Shown here one piece after another: positions 1 to 8,666 of a stretch of DNA of 43,145 nt; position 1 is the first letter of the stretch; every line of letters starts with the position of its first letter. The position numbers and the translations under genes are program-made. The notes beneath the pieces are model-generated. The model worked only from the letters and a program-made list of their open reading frames with translations, did no database searches and was not told the DNA's origin. The stretch lies in the NCBI GenBank assembly GCA_009839745.1, contig VXPE01000089.1, forward strand, positions 1 to 43,145, given 5' to 3'. Origin of the DNA: Candidatus Poribacteria bacterium. Lineage in GTDB: Bacteria; Poribacteria; WGA-4E; WGA-3G.

Positions 1-321
1 GCTACGGGTGTCTTAAAATCCGACCGCTCTCCTTCCGAATGTAACAAAAGGTATGTTTTGTGCAATTCGGCAGTCCCCTCCTTCCCTTAGCTGCGTAACA
101 TTTTCATCTGAACCCCGATCTCTCCATAGACGTGCCACCCACTTTCTCGGATTCTATAGATATATCCCCCGTCATGACACCCCTTTTGTTGGAGGGGTTT
201 CCAACCCCGATCCTTGTGTATGAAGAAACTCGCGCTTACAAAGCCCTTCTGCAATCTCTGTGAAATGGGGTTCATGAAGTTTCAGAAAATAAATCGGTAA
301 TCCAATATTTTCCCCGGCCCG

Positions 322-346
322 GTAGGTGCGGTTTCCTAACCGCACC
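322..346 (+). repeat. GTAG-headed hairpin, REP-like
   Basis: GTAG at 322-325 runs into a perfect 9-bp stem (GGTGCGGTT at 325-333, AACCGCACC at 338-346) with loop TCCT. It is one of nine hairpins in the window that begin with GTAG, which is the signature layout of REP elements. It lies between genes. Confidence 0.65.
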
Positions 347-455
347 GGACCCGTTAGGAAATTACCGAATTAATAAATTAATCTTCATTAACCCCATGAC
401 TTGTTCCCGATAATTGACTCAGAAAACCGAAAATTGAATGTCTCTGGATAAAAAT

Positions 456-485
456 TTGTTTCACATTGCAGATGTATGGTATAAT
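456..485 (+). promoter_or_regulatory. Sigma-70 promoter of the Rpn-family gene
   Basis: TTGTTT at 456-461, an 18-bp spacer, and a perfect TATAAT at 480-485 preceded by TGG, which makes an extended -10. Predicted transcription start near 492 gives a leader of about 19 nt containing AAGGA at 501-505, just before the ATG at 511. Confidence 0.65.
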
Positions 486-510
486 TCGTTGAACTCAGAA
501 AAGGAACAGC

Positions 511-1428
511 ATGGCGATCTTTGATACCGTTAGCAAAACACAAGCACAAACGCACCCCATGGACTTCGTCAATCACTGCCTAAACTTTGAGAAAGGCGAC
601 GCTACTTTTGTTGAACTGATCGTTCCTGAACAACCTACCGTTGAAATGCACGAAGCAGATATCGTCATCAAAGTAGAACTTAACGGTGAAGAGGCCTTGG
701 TCCATTTGGAATTTCAGACGACGGACAGTTATGATCCTGAAATGTCACTTCGAATGGCAGGCTATATCATTCGGCTGATCGAGACCTATCGGTTGCCGGT
801 GTATTCAAGTGTCATTTATCTTCGACCGGATGCGGGGCGACGGGATCGTGGCGTTTACGAGCAAAATATAGCAGGGCATCAGATCTTCATTGAATATCAA
901 GTCCTGCGGCTGATTGAAATGGAAGGTAAGCCAATTCTTGATACGAAGCCAACGGGTTTGCTCCCTTTTACACCGCTGATGAAACGTCCTACGGATATGG
1001 ACGCTGAAGAATGGCTGCGTCGCTGTGTCCAAACCGCAGATAGCGTTGATGTCCCGAATAAGCCAGCATACCTCGGGAGCCTTGCGGTTTTAGGGAATTT
1101 AGTTTACAAATCGGAACTGATTTCAAATATTATTCTGGAGGAAACCATGCAGCAATCTAATATTATCGAATACTGGACGGAGAAAGCAACAGCGGAAGCA
1201 CACCAACAGGGACTTGAACAGGGACTTGAACAGGGTATGAAAAAACGCGCCCGTGAGGACATCCTTGAAGTCTTAGAACTTCGCTTAGAGCCTGATGCGG
1301 CAAGCGCTTTCAAACGGGTATTAGAAACAATTGAGGATTCCCAATATCTTAAGCAGCTACATCGCGCCGCGATCTTAGCAGAAAGTCCAGAGGATTTCCG
1401 ACGAGCTTTAGCGTCAAACGGCGATTGA
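511..1428 (+). CDS. Rpn/YhgA-family PD-(D/E)XK nuclease-like protein
   Basis: Predicted 305-residue protein of the Rpn (recombination-promoting nuclease) / transposase_31 type. The N-terminal half carries the PD-(D/E)XK-like core: D50 in the strand EADIVIKV and E67-F-Q69 in VHLEFQ, followed by the family-typical MSLRMAGYIIRLIETYRLPV segment. Characterised Rpn proteins are DNA endonucleases that stimulate recA-independent recombination; activity here is inferred. The C-terminal part is helical and contains GLEQGLEQG, encoded by a 12-bp tandem repeat around 1207-1235. Such QG-rich variable tails are common in the family. The start is fixed by AAGGA five nt upstream and by the promoter at 456-485. 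Gene stands alone; the next gene begins 102 bp later. Confidence 0.8.
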   Translation: MAIFDTVSKTQAQTHPMDFVNHCLNFEKGDATFVELIVPEQPTVEMHEADIVIKVELNGEEALVHLEFQTTDSYDPEMSLRMAGYIIRLIETYRLPVYSSVIYLRPDAGRRDRGVYEQNIAGHQIFIEYQVLRLIEMEGKPILDTKPTGLLPFTPLMKRPTDMDAEEWLRRCVQTADSVDVPNKPAYLGSLAVLGNLVYKSELISNIILEETMQQSNIIEYWTEKATAEAHQQGLEQGLEQGMKKRAREDILEVLELRLEPDAASAFKRVLETIEDSQYLKQLHRAAILAESPEDFRRALASNGD

Positions 1429-1530
1429 AACTGTCCACCGGCGATGAGGCCGATGACGTGTGAGATGCGGATTTGAGAACGCACGTTAAAGATGGAACGC
1501 ACGTTGTTTCTCCCCAAGGAAAATTAAAAT

Positions 1531-2457
1531 ATGGCGACACATCACTTTGAACCGAGGGTCTATTACACAGCAATTGGTGCACACGAACCGGTACTTCATA
1601 TTGAGAGCGGGGATACCGTTTTCACAACCACTGTGGACAACGCAGGCTACGATGCCACCGATACACAGGTAACCGAAAGAGGAAACCCACAAACAGGTCC
1701 CTTTTATATTGAATCGGCAGAACCGGGGGATACGTTAGCAGTTCATTTCGATCGGATCCTCCCGAATCGTCCCATCGGACGGACGGCTATGACTGTTGCT
1801 CCGAATGTCCTCGACCCGGACTACGCAGCGTCCGAGATGCCGGAAGGCGGTCGTGGTCTCGCAGAGTGGCATGTGGATGTGGAGAAGTGGACGGCGACGT
1901 TAACGACACCAGAAACACAGTTGGGTAAACTCACACTCCCGCTTGAACCGATGGTGGGGTGTTTCGGGGTTGCGCCGCCGCGAGGACAAGCGATCTCGAC
2001 AGCGACCTCCTCCACACACGGCGGTAACATGGACTACCGCGGTTTTCAGGAGGGTGTCACCGTCTATTTTCCAGTTTTTGTCCCCGGCGCGCTCTTTTTT
2101 CTGGGTGATGGACACGCCGTGCAAGGTGATGGTGAAATCGTCGGGACTGGGATCGAAATCTCTTTTGATGTCCAGTTCACGGTTGAAGTACTCAAGGGAA
2201 AAAGCATCAACTGGCCCCGTGCGGAAAACAACGATTATATTCTGGCAGCGGGGAATGCGCGTCCGTTGGATCAGGCGGTGCAACACGCAACGACGGAACT
2301 GCTCCGGTGGTTGGATGAACTCGGTTTGGAGAAACGTGCCGCACACACCTTGTTGGGGCAAGCGGTAGAATACGATATGGGGAACGTCTTCGATCCAGCG
2401 TATACGATGGTCTGTAAAATCAAAAAGTCGATATTACGGGATATTGGGATTATGTAA
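1531..2457 (+). CDS. Acetamidase/formamidase family protein
   Basis: 308-residue member of the FmdA/AmdA family, which hydrolyses formamide or acetamide to ammonia and the acid. Family hallmarks seen in order: ESGDTVFTTTVDNAG near the N-terminus, GPFYIESAEPGDTL, the central VGCFGVAPP, STHGGNMD and LGDGHAVQGDGE. Full length for the family, no signal peptide, so probably cytoplasmic. The ATG is preceded by AAGGAAAATTAAAAT, a partial copy of the dispersed leader motif seen before several other genes here, with AAGGA about 10 nt upstream. The substrate cannot be told from sequence; many relatives act on small amides of unknown identity. Confidence 0.9.
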   Translation: MATHHFEPRVYYTAIGAHEPVLHIESGDTVFTTTVDNAGYDATDTQVTERGNPQTGPFYIESAEPGDTLAVHFDRILPNRPIGRTAMTVAPNVLDPDYAASEMPEGGRGLAEWHVDVEKWTATLTTPETQLGKLTLPLEPMVGCFGVAPPRGQAISTATSSTHGGNMDYRGFQEGVTVYFPVFVPGALFFLGDGHAVQGDGEIVGTGIEISFDVQFTVEVLKGKSINWPRAENNDYILAAGNARPLDQAVQHATTELLRWLDELGLEKRAAHTLLGQAVEYDMGNVFDPAYTMVCKIKKSILRDIGIM

Positions 2458-2569
2458 CGCGTGCGCACAAGTCCCCATAGTGATAGACCTCGCTCTAAAG
2501 TCCGAGGAAACCTCCACAGCGTCATACAGAAGCACTTGTGGAATTCAGAAGCAGGTCTGACGTCCTGAC

Positions 2570-3355
2570 CTAAAGCTTCGGGATTCTATTAGACATAAGG
2601 GGATTTTTGGGACCCCGCTTTTTGCGTCGCTTCGCAAAAAGCGGGCTTGTTTCCTCAATTTCTTTGACGCGATCGAGGAAGTACAACCGCATTTGTGGTG
2701 CCGTTTTGTAATGTGGATTGTCTACGAGTAGATCAGGTTCGCCCAGTAGGTCGCCTATTAATCCCTTCGTCCAGCCACGTTCGGAGATCAGGCGTGATTG
2801 CGTGATTTTTACTTTCTCACGGATTTCTTTGCGTCTCGCGGCTCGCTTTTCTTTTTCTCCCTGCCACAAAGCTTTATACTCTTCGGATCTCTCCACTTTG
2901 CGGACGGCCGTCTTAGAATAGATCACATATTCGATACGCACATCAAGAAGAGACGTGGAAAACGACTCTGGTTCTAAGAACATGTTGATCCGTTCTTCCG
3001 TCCAGTGTCCGCGGTCTAACAACTCGGTTCTCGAAAAATGTGTCTCTGGGTGGCTGGGCATCTTTATGCCGTGAATCTCACAATAAATTTCTCGTAGTGC
3101 GCGATCGTGGATATTCAGAAGCATCTTCTCTCGCTCAGCTTCAACGATCGAATCGAAGTGGAAAAATCTGGGTCGGTTTAAGTCGTCGAAGGTTATGATA
3201 CCAGGTGTCTTCATTTCCCTCTCCTGCTCAAACGCCATCAGTTCGCCCTCGGTCAGTATTGTGCCGCGATGGCGCAACTGGGATTTCGTGATGTGTCCAC
3301 TCTTTCTTACGTGCCATCGATGCGGACGCATCGGACGACCGGGAAAATCAAACAT
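2570..3355 (-). CDS. Uncharacterised basic protein with HTH-like segment
   Basis: 261-residue protein I cannot name. It is rich in Lys, Arg and Glu. Near the C-terminus is SRLISERGWTKGLIGDLLGE followed by a PDLLVDNPHYKTAPQMRLYF stretch and a short helix; a similar RGWT...LGEPD...NP.Y..A..M.LY pattern recurs in small bacterial proteins and looks helix-turn-helix-like, so DNA binding is a guess. I place the start at ATG 3355, which has AGGAG six nt upstream (CAGGAGACCAAG). A longer frame to 3451 would run into an inverted-repeat element (3401-3519) and is rejected. The 3' end encodes a Lys/Arg cluster that forms a perfect 13-bp hairpin in the DNA. Confidence 0.6.
   Translation of the reverse strand: MFDFPGRPMRPHRWHVRKSGHITKSQLRHRGTILTEGELMAFEQEREMKTPGIITFDDLNRPRFFHFDSIVEAEREKMLLNIHDRALREIYCEIHGIKMPSHPETHFSRTELLDRGHWTEERINMFLEPESFSTSLLDVRIEYVIYSKTAVRKVERSEEYKALWQGEKEKRAARRKEIREKVKITQSRLISERGWTKGLIGDLLGEPDLLVDNPHYKTAPQMRLYFLDRVKEIEETSPLFAKRRKKRGPKNPLMSNRIPKL
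2614..2645. repeat. Perfect 13-bp inverted repeat inside a gene end
   Basis: CCCGCTTTTTGCG (2614-2626) and its exact complement CGCAAAAAGCGGG (2633-2645) flank the loop TCGCTT. It lies within the last codons of the minus-strand unknown gene, where it encodes the FAKRRKKRGP segment. It could be an inserted repeat or part of a transcript-end structure. Confidence 0.7.
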
Positions 3356-3400
3356 CTTGGTCTCCTGTTTTCGCGCGCCTTTTGGGTTAAAGTTTTGTTG

Positions 3401-3519
3401 TAATACCATTTCTGATTGAAAATGCTTCAATAAACGAGTGCTTTGTAGCATAGGCTGTTAGCCTGTGCAGTCTTTGAGGTGATCTGTCAATGCAATATAA
3501 TCTTTTAGAAATGGTATAA
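3401..3519. mobile_element. Inverted-repeat element, copy 1 (119 bp)
   Basis: The left end TAATACCATTTCTGATTGAA and the right end, whose complement is TTATACCATTTCTAAAA, form imperfect terminal inverted repeats around TACCATTTCT. Inside is a GTAG-headed hairpin (GTAG 3445-3448, stem AGGCT/AGCCT with outer GCA/TGC). There is no coding capacity, so this is a MITE-like non-autonomous element. Two relatives are at 9812-9958 and 22168-22309. It lies immediately upstream of the minus-strand gene starting at 3355. Confidence 0.65.
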
Positions 3520-3645
3520 GGGATATACCCCCCTTGCCTGAAGAATGGAAAGAACCCCTTTGTCCCGCTTATCAGAGGGGTAAAAGGACACCGCCATTTG
3601 CTCTTGCCCGATTGTTGTTTTATCCTGTCTCACTATCATCTCCAA

Positions 3646-4476
3646 TCACTTCTCTTTGTTCATATTTAACTCTGCCATGGAGCGGAGATTCAATAGCGGT
3701 GTCATCACGCCACCAGCGGCGGGGAGGACGACCCCGGTATCGTAAAGTCGCATCGCAGAAATCGTGGCGTGGGCGACATCCTCAGGCGCGCCAGCACGGA
3801 CCATGAAGATATAGCCTTTCTCCGCGGCTTCCTCATAATCGGGTATACGGACGCGCGAGAGGTCGGTATCAATTACACCCGCAGCGATGCCGTTCACCTT
3901 AATACCGTGTCCTGCTAAGCGTCCCGCAAAGGCACGCATGCTCATCTCTAACCCTGCTTTTGAGATACAATAAGCGGTTCGGTTGTCGGACGCCATAATA
4001 TCGGAAATCGAGAGCGTATAGATAATACAACCACGAATCTCGTTTGTCACCATGTAGTTGGCGACGCGTTGCGTCAGAAAGTGGGTTGCCTTGAGGTTGG
4101 TGTTAACAATCAGATCGAACTGTTCCGGTGTTTCTTCAAGAATGTCAGCGATACGGGTGATGCCGGCGTTGTTGATGAGGATATCTACCTTTCCGAAGGC
4201 ACTATGTGCGGTATCAAGTAGTTTTTCGTGTGCCTCCAGGTCGCTGATGTCGGCTTGGATAATAACCGCTTTTCTACCGAGTGCCTCTATTTCCTGTTGG
4301 ACGGATTCGGCGGCATCCCGATTCTGGTTGTAGTTGATAAGGACATCAGCACCTTGGCGCGCCAATTCAATGGCGATTGCGCGTCCGATACCACGACTGG
4401 AACCTGTAACGATCGCTGCTTTGTCGGTGAATGAAACATCTGTTGCAAAGAATCCGAGGTCCATGTTTGTTGGCAT
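3646..4476 (-). CDS. SDR-family NAD(P)-dependent oxidoreductase
   Basis: 276-residue short-chain dehydrogenase/reductase of the FabG-like classical type. It has the Rossmann motif TGSSRGIGRA, the NNAG motif, and the active-site pattern with Ser in LSISDIMAS and Tyr-x-x-x-Lys in TAYCISKAG. The substrate is unknown; the FabG resemblance does not prove a role in fatty acid synthesis. The start is ATG 4476, with GGGAG five nt upstream. A longer frame to 4587 would translate an intergenic GTAG hairpin and is rejected. The gene follows the ABC transporter permease by 73 bp on the same strand, so it may be the last gene of that operon and act on an imported compound. Confidence 0.88.
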   Translation of the reverse strand: MPTNMDLGFFATDVSFTDKAAIVTGSSRGIGRAIAIELARQGADVLINYNQNRDAAESVQQEIEALGRKAVIIQADISDLEAHEKLLDTAHSAFGKVDILINNAGITRIADILEETPEQFDLIVNTNLKATHFLTQRVANYMVTNEIRGCIIYTLSISDIMASDNRTAYCISKAGLEMSMRAFAGRLAGHGIKVNGIAAGVIDTDLSRVRIPDYEEAAEKGYIFMVRAGAPEDVAHATISAMRLYDTGVVLPAAGGVMTPLLNLRSMAELNMNKEK

Positions 4477-4524
4477 TTTTTCTCCCAAAAAAACAATAGA
4501 GGTAAATTGCTGGATTTTGCGGAC

Positions 4525-4547
4525 GGCACACGGAGTGTGCCTGCTAC
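4525..4547 (-). repeat. GTAG-headed hairpin, REP-like
   Basis: Read on the minus strand, GTAG (4547-4544) precedes CAGGCACAC, with a 7-bp perfect stem GGCACAC/GTGTGCC around a 3-nt loop. It sits in the gap between the permease stop and the SDR start. Confidence 0.6.
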
Positions 4548-4549
4548 TT

Positions 4550-5632
4550 TTAATCTGAATAGGGATCCGCTGCGTCGCGGAGGGCATCTCCTAAGAAGTT
4601 AAAGGCAATCACGACAATAAGTACTGGGAGTGCTGGGAAAATGAGCCACGGATAATGGAGTAGCACGGTAACACGCTGCGCCTCCTCCAAGAGGACCCCC
4701 CAACTCGTCATCGGTGGACGAATTCCTAACCCCAAAAAACTGAGGGCAGTCTCTCCAAGGATCATACCCGGAATAGCGAGTGTAGCGATAACGATGATAT
4801 GACTGTAACACCCGGGTAACAAATGCCTTGTGATGATGTGCCAATGTCCCGCGCCCGCGGCACGCGCCGCCATCACGAAATCACTTTCCCGATACGCCAA
4901 GACCTTACCGCGGACCTGCCGTGCCAATCCCCCCCACCGTATAATCGATAAAATAATGGTGATACCGAAATAGATTTGGATACTCGACCAACCGGGCGGC
5001 AGTGCGGCACCGAGTGCCATCCATAGCGGGATGTCCGGGAACGCCGAAAGGACTTCAATAATACGTTGGATGAGATTGTCTACCCATCCGCCCCAATAGC
5101 CAGAGATAGTGCCGAGGATAGAACCGAGAATGATGCTCAAAAACACACCGACCAAGCCGAGTGTCATAGAGACGCGTGCTCCGTACATAATACGCGAGAG
5201 CAGGTCGCGTCCCATCCGATCAGTGCCTAACAGGAACATGGGACCCGAGGAACTGAATAGGTGCCGTTTGCCTTCGGCATCCTTGAAGAAGAATTCAACG
5301 GGGTGACGTCGTGCCAAGTCTTTGGTGAATTCCAACTCAAGACTTTCTGGATTCCGGACGGACTTTAAGCCGTGAACATAGAACCCATCTTCGACCGAGA
5401 AATGGAGACGTTGGGGCGGCACATGGCGCAGTCGCATATTGATATCGTTATAGTGATAGGGTGCAAAGAAATCGGCGCCACTGGCGAGAATATAAAAGAC
5501 CAGCAAGAGGACCCCCGCAATAACCCCCATCCGATTCTTGCGAAACCGGCGCCATATCAGTTGGCGATAACTCAGTTGCCCTACTTCGGCTGCATCCTTA
5601 ACTTCTTCCGCAGTCTCAATTGTAGATTGCAT
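4550..5632 (-). CDS. Peptide-type ABC transporter permease, DppC/OppC family
   Basis: 360-residue inner-membrane permease. The N-terminal OppC domain has RRFRKNRMGVIAGVLLLVFY as first transmembrane helix, then a periplasmic loop and the LLGTDRMGRDLLSRIMYGAR motif typical of the family. Several helices follow, with the EAA loop AARAAGAGHWHIITRHLLPG that contacts the ATPases, ending in GDALRDAADPYSD, also typical. Forms the pore with the DppB-type partner encoded 48 bp upstream. The periplasmic loop (roughly residues 55-130) is longer than in enteric DppC. Same strand and order as the binding-protein and permease genes upstream, so one transcription unit is likely. Confidence 0.92.
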   Translation of the reverse strand: MQSTIETAEEVKDAAEVGQLSYRQLIWRRFRKNRMGVIAGVLLLVFYILASGADFFAPYHYNDINMRLRHVPPQRLHFSVEDGFYVHGLKSVRNPESLELEFTKDLARRHPVEFFFKDAEGKRHLFSSSGPMFLLGTDRMGRDLLSRIMYGARVSMTLGLVGVFLSIILGSILGTISGYWGGWVDNLIQRIIEVLSAFPDIPLWMALGAALPPGWSSIQIYFGITIILSIIRWGGLARQVRGKVLAYRESDFVMAARAAGAGHWHIITRHLLPGCYSHIIVIATLAIPGMILGETALSFLGLGIRPPMTSWGVLLEEAQRVTVLLHYPWLIFPALPVLIVVIAFNFLGDALRDAADPYSD

Positions 5633-5680
5633 ATATTAATCCAAACTGTGTAGCCCGTAATGTAAAGGTAAAATTAAAAA

Positions 5681-6667
5681 TCACTCATAACGAATCCTTG
5701 GATCTACCCAAGCGAGGGCTATATCCGCGAGCAGGTTGCCGATAACCAAAAGGAGGCTCAGCATCATAATCAACGTCCCCGCGAGATAGATGTCCTCGTT
5801 CAATAAACTGCGTAAAAGAATCGGTCCGACTGTCGGTAACCCCAAGACGATTGAGACAATCGCTGAACCGGAGAGAATACCGGGTAGACTCATCCCTAAA
5901 ATGCTGATGAGTGGATTGATCGCAATCCGCACTGCATGTTTACTCACCACAACGATCTCTTTAAGCCCTTTCGCTCTCGCTGTTTGGACGAAAGGCTGTC
6001 CGAGAACGTCGAGCAGGTTACCCCGCATGATCCGCATCAAACTCGCGGTCCCGTTAATCCCGACGACGATAACAGGGATCCACAGGTGCTTGAACAGGTC
6101 GTTGAGTTTGCCCCAGGTCCACGGCGCGCCTTCATAGTAAGCCGAGAATAGCCCAAACAGTGGAACACCGAAGATGTCAAAGGCGAATACCATCAACGAG
6201 AGTGCCAAGAGAAACGCCGGTATGGACATCCCGACAAAACTGAGGAAGGTCAGAAAGTGGTCTGACCACTTGTATTGGTGTGTTGCGGAATAGACACCGA
6301 GGGGAATAGCGATAACATAGGTGAAGATAAGCGATCCTACAGAGATAATCAGAGTAAAGGCGATCCTATCCCATATCAGTTCGTGGACTTCCCGTTTATA
6401 CTCAAACGACTCGCCGAAGTTCCCGCGCACAAAACCGGTTATCCAGATAAAGTAGCGTTTCCAGAGTGGTTCGTTCAAACCGTAGCGTTCCCGCAATTCC
6501 TCAACATGCGCCAGTGAACTGCTATCGCCGAACTCCTCTTCTAACCGCTGAATTTCGCGGTCGAGGTAATCGCCTTGCGGGAGCTGGATGATGATAAAAG
6601 AGATGATGGAAATCGCCATGAGTGTCGGAATTGCGATCAAACATCGGCGAATGATATAGGTAATTAT
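5681..6667 (-). CDS. Peptide-type ABC transporter permease, DppB/OppB family
   Basis: About 328-residue integral membrane permease: first helix in YIIRRCLIAIPTLMAISIIS, then the family's RERYGLNEPLWKRYFIWI segment, the EAA loop TARAKGLKEIVVVSKHAVRI, and C-terminal ALAWVDPRIRYE. The start is unusual. Homologous proteins begin exactly at ITYIIRR, where the DNA reads ATA ATT ACC; AAGGAG lies eight nt before the ATA and the ATAATT overlaps the TAA stop of the upstream binding-protein gene. An ATA (6667) or ATT (6664) start is therefore plausible. Otherwise translation starts at ATG 6733, giving an extra 22 residues and a 70-nt overlap. A sequencing error is the third option. Confidence 0.85.
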   Translation of the reverse strand: MITYIIRRCLIAIPTLMAISIISFIIIQLPQGDYLDREIQRLEEEFGDSSSLAHVEELRERYGLNEPLWKRYFIWITGFVRGNFGESFEYKREVHELIWDRIAFTLIISVGSLIFTYVIAIPLGVYSATHQYKWSDHFLTFLSFVGMSIPAFLLALSLMVFAFDIFGVPLFGLFSAYYEGAPWTWGKLNDLFKHLWIPVIVVGINGTASLMRIMRGNLLDVLGQPFVQTARAKGLKEIVVVSKHAVRIAINPLISILGMSLPGILSGSAIVSIVLGLPTVGPILLRSLLNEDIYLAGTLIMMLSLLLVIGNLLADIALAWVDPRIRYE

Positions 6668-8664
6668 GGGTGTGTCTCCTTGGATAGCCAGCACTGTTCG
6701 GGATAACTGGTCGCGGGGGTAACAATCGCCCATGGACCCAAAATGCCGTCGTTGGGGACGTTGTGAAAATGGTTTGATACAACTAAAAGCGATGGTGAAC
6801 GCGCCGCAGAACCGAGGTGAAACGGTCCCTCGTCAATGTGAATCCTGACTGCATCCCGGACGTATTGATGTCGTTGTTTTTCATCGGGTTCCTTCTTAAT
6901 CTCGTCGTATAAATCAAGCAACTTTTTTAGGGGTCCGGTAGGGGGTTCACCCTTTTCACCCCCCGTCTCATACCACTTCCCGACCTTCGGATGCCAATAC
7001 TTCGGAAGTGTCGGAAACACCCAATCGGGATACGTGAAGAGATCCATCTCCGCTTCACCGTGCATACTGATCGTGAATTTACCGAGCGTGCGCCGCAGAC
7101 TTAATTCGGCACCCGGAGGCGTATAAAGCAGGGTTTTCAAACCGAGCTGCTCCCATCCCTCCTGAATAATTAATCCGATATCGTTCTCTTGGCTATTCAG
7201 ATTAGAACTCGGCACGTCCATGAGCATCTCAATCGGTTTGCCATCGGGACGGAGTCTATAACCGTCCTCATCACGTGCTATGAGTCCCATTTCATCGAGA
7301 AGCCGGTTTCCTGCATCAATATCAAAGTCTGCATCGGCGCGTTTCCATTCTTCAAAGAGGGTCTGTCCATCTTCATCGGCGAAGTGCCACCCCTCTTGGC
7401 TGACGGTTGCTGCTTGGGGTTCCAACAAGCCGCGCCATGCGATTTCATTACATTTCACACGATCAATACCATAAGCGAGTGCCTTTCGGAAACGCTGATC
7501 TCGAATGAGTTTTCTTAACACAGGATCGGGGGCGGTCCAGTTAATCAAAATAGCGGGTTGTGCGCCAGCCGTGCTTTTCCAGCGACGGACCTTATAGTTT
7601 CCCTTCTCCTGTCCCTTCAAATAGAGTGCGAGATCGCGGAGTTCCATCCCGCGGTATTGGCAGTCGATCTCCCCTGCGAGGATTTTGAGCACGCGCACCT
7701 GCGGCTCAGGCACCAAACTCGTTTTGACGCTGTCAATATAAGGGAGCTGCCTGCCGAGTTCATCAACGACATAGTAATACGGATTGCGCTCGAGCTCAAC
7801 CCGGAAACCGCCCTTCTCATATTTTATCACCCGCCAGGGCCATAACGTGGGGCGCTCCGGGTTTTGGTGTGGGATGTTTTCCTTCTCAAATCGGATGAAG
7901 TCTTTGTATTCCGGATTTCCATCCGGGTGGAACTGCATCATGTAGTGCTTGGGAATGTTATACTGATTACACCACCAAAAACCCGTCGCCAACCAGAGCG
8001 GCACGAGCCAATTGGGACCTGCGAATTTCATTACAATCGTGTAATCATCGGGGGTTTCGACTTCCATCGGAATACCGTTGACCTTGCACCAAACCGGTGG
8101 GCTGTATTTGTATCGTTCATCAAGGCAGAGGTCATAATAGAAAGCAAACGAGGCAGAGGTATACGGATGTCCGTCCGACCATTTGACCCCCTTGCGGAGA
8201 TGCAAGGTCAAGATACTTCCATCCTCATTAAACTCCCATGTTTCAGCAAGACCGGGTTCCAGACCAGAGGCATCAAATTTCCATCGGATGAGTGGCGCAT
8301 ACCCGGCTGTCATCTTCCATGTCCCCAAATCCGGATGTGTATGGAACCGGTGCCACGTGCCGCCATAGGGACCGGGACGTTCATAGCCATCAAAATTCGT
8401 CTTGGCGACGAGCGGATTTTCTGGGAGCCGTTCCGCGAGAGAGGGGAGTTTGTCTTCAGCAACGAGCTTTGCCCACATCGGTGCCTCTTTCGCTTCAATT
8501 CCACTCGGAAAATCGGAGGTATCCTCTAACGGGTTTCCTGAACAACCCGCAATGAAAATCAGTAAGATAATTAGAGTTTTCGCTGCATTCCGAAGGATTT
8601 GCAGTTGCTCGAGTCGCTTTCTACATTCGGAGAGTTGGTCTGCAGACATCTTTGGTTTTGACAT
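6664..8664 (-). CDS. ABC transporter substrate-binding lipoprotein, family 5
   Basis: 666-residue extracytoplasmic solute-binding protein of the SBP_bac_5 (peptide/nickel) family. A signal peptide with a long N-region ends in the lipobox LIFIAGC, so it should be a lipid-anchored lipoprotein. Family signatures: GLAETWEFNEDGSILTLHLR, KWSDGHPYTSASFAFYYD and RKALAYGIDRVKCNEIAWRG. It is longer than typical DppA (about 535), like the large family members common in marine and Gram-positive bacteria. I choose ATG 8664, with GGGAG seven nt upstream; a GTG one codon earlier overlaps the ATPase stop. It delivers ligand to the permeases downstream and ATPases upstream. Peptide specificity is inferred from the family only. 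Confidence 0.9.
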   Translation of the reverse strand: MSKPKMSADQLSECRKRLEQLQILRNAAKTLIILLIFIAGCSGNPLEDTSDFPSGIEAKEAPMWAKLVAEDKLPSLAERLPENPLVAKTNFDGYERPGPYGGTWHRFHTHPDLGTWKMTAGYAPLIRWKFDASGLEPGLAETWEFNEDGSILTLHLRKGVKWSDGHPYTSASFAFYYDLCLDERYKYSPPVWCKVNGIPMEVETPDDYTIVMKFAGPNWLVPLWLATGFWWCNQYNIPKHYMMQFHPDGNPEYKDFIRFEKENIPHQNPERPTLWPWRVIKYEKGGFRVELERNPYYYVVDELGRQLPYIDSVKTSLVPEPQVRVLKILAGEIDCQYRGMELRDLALYLKGQEKGNYKVRRWKSTAGAQPAILINWTAPDPVLRKLIRDQRFRKALAYGIDRVKCNEIAWRGLLEPQAATVSQEGWHFADEDGQTLFEEWKRADADFDIDAGNRLLDEMGLIARDEDGYRLRPDGKPIEMLMDVPSSNLNSQENDIGLIIQEGWEQLGLKTLLYTPPGAELSLRRTLGKFTISMHGEAEMDLFTYPDWVFPTLPKYWHPKVGKWYETGGEKGEPPTGPLKKLLDLYDEIKKEPDEKQRHQYVRDAVRIHIDEGPFHLGSAARSPSLLVVSNHFHNVPNDGILGPWAIVTPATSYPEQCWLSKETHP

Positions 8665-8666
8665 CA

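Larger units (their letters stand above)
1..510. other. Gene-poor left edge with repeats
   Basis: I see no convincing gene here. A 62-codon frame on the minus strand (87-275) has no recognisable domain, no good ribosome binding site and overlaps a short inverted repeat (GTTGG at 188-192, CCAAC at 201-205), so I treat it as repeat-derived. The stretch also holds a GTAG-headed hairpin (322-346) and the promoter of the downstream Rpn-family gene (456-485). Confidence 0.5.

Noticed and set aside
3571-3590. Possible second CCCCTTATCAGGGG-type hairpin
   Set aside because: CCCGCTTATCAGAGGGG is too degenerate to call a copy of the 26652-26669 hairpin.
7864-8529. 221-codon frame on the plus strand
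   Set aside because: Lies opposite the binding-protein gene, which has clear family motifs; no domain or ribosome binding site.
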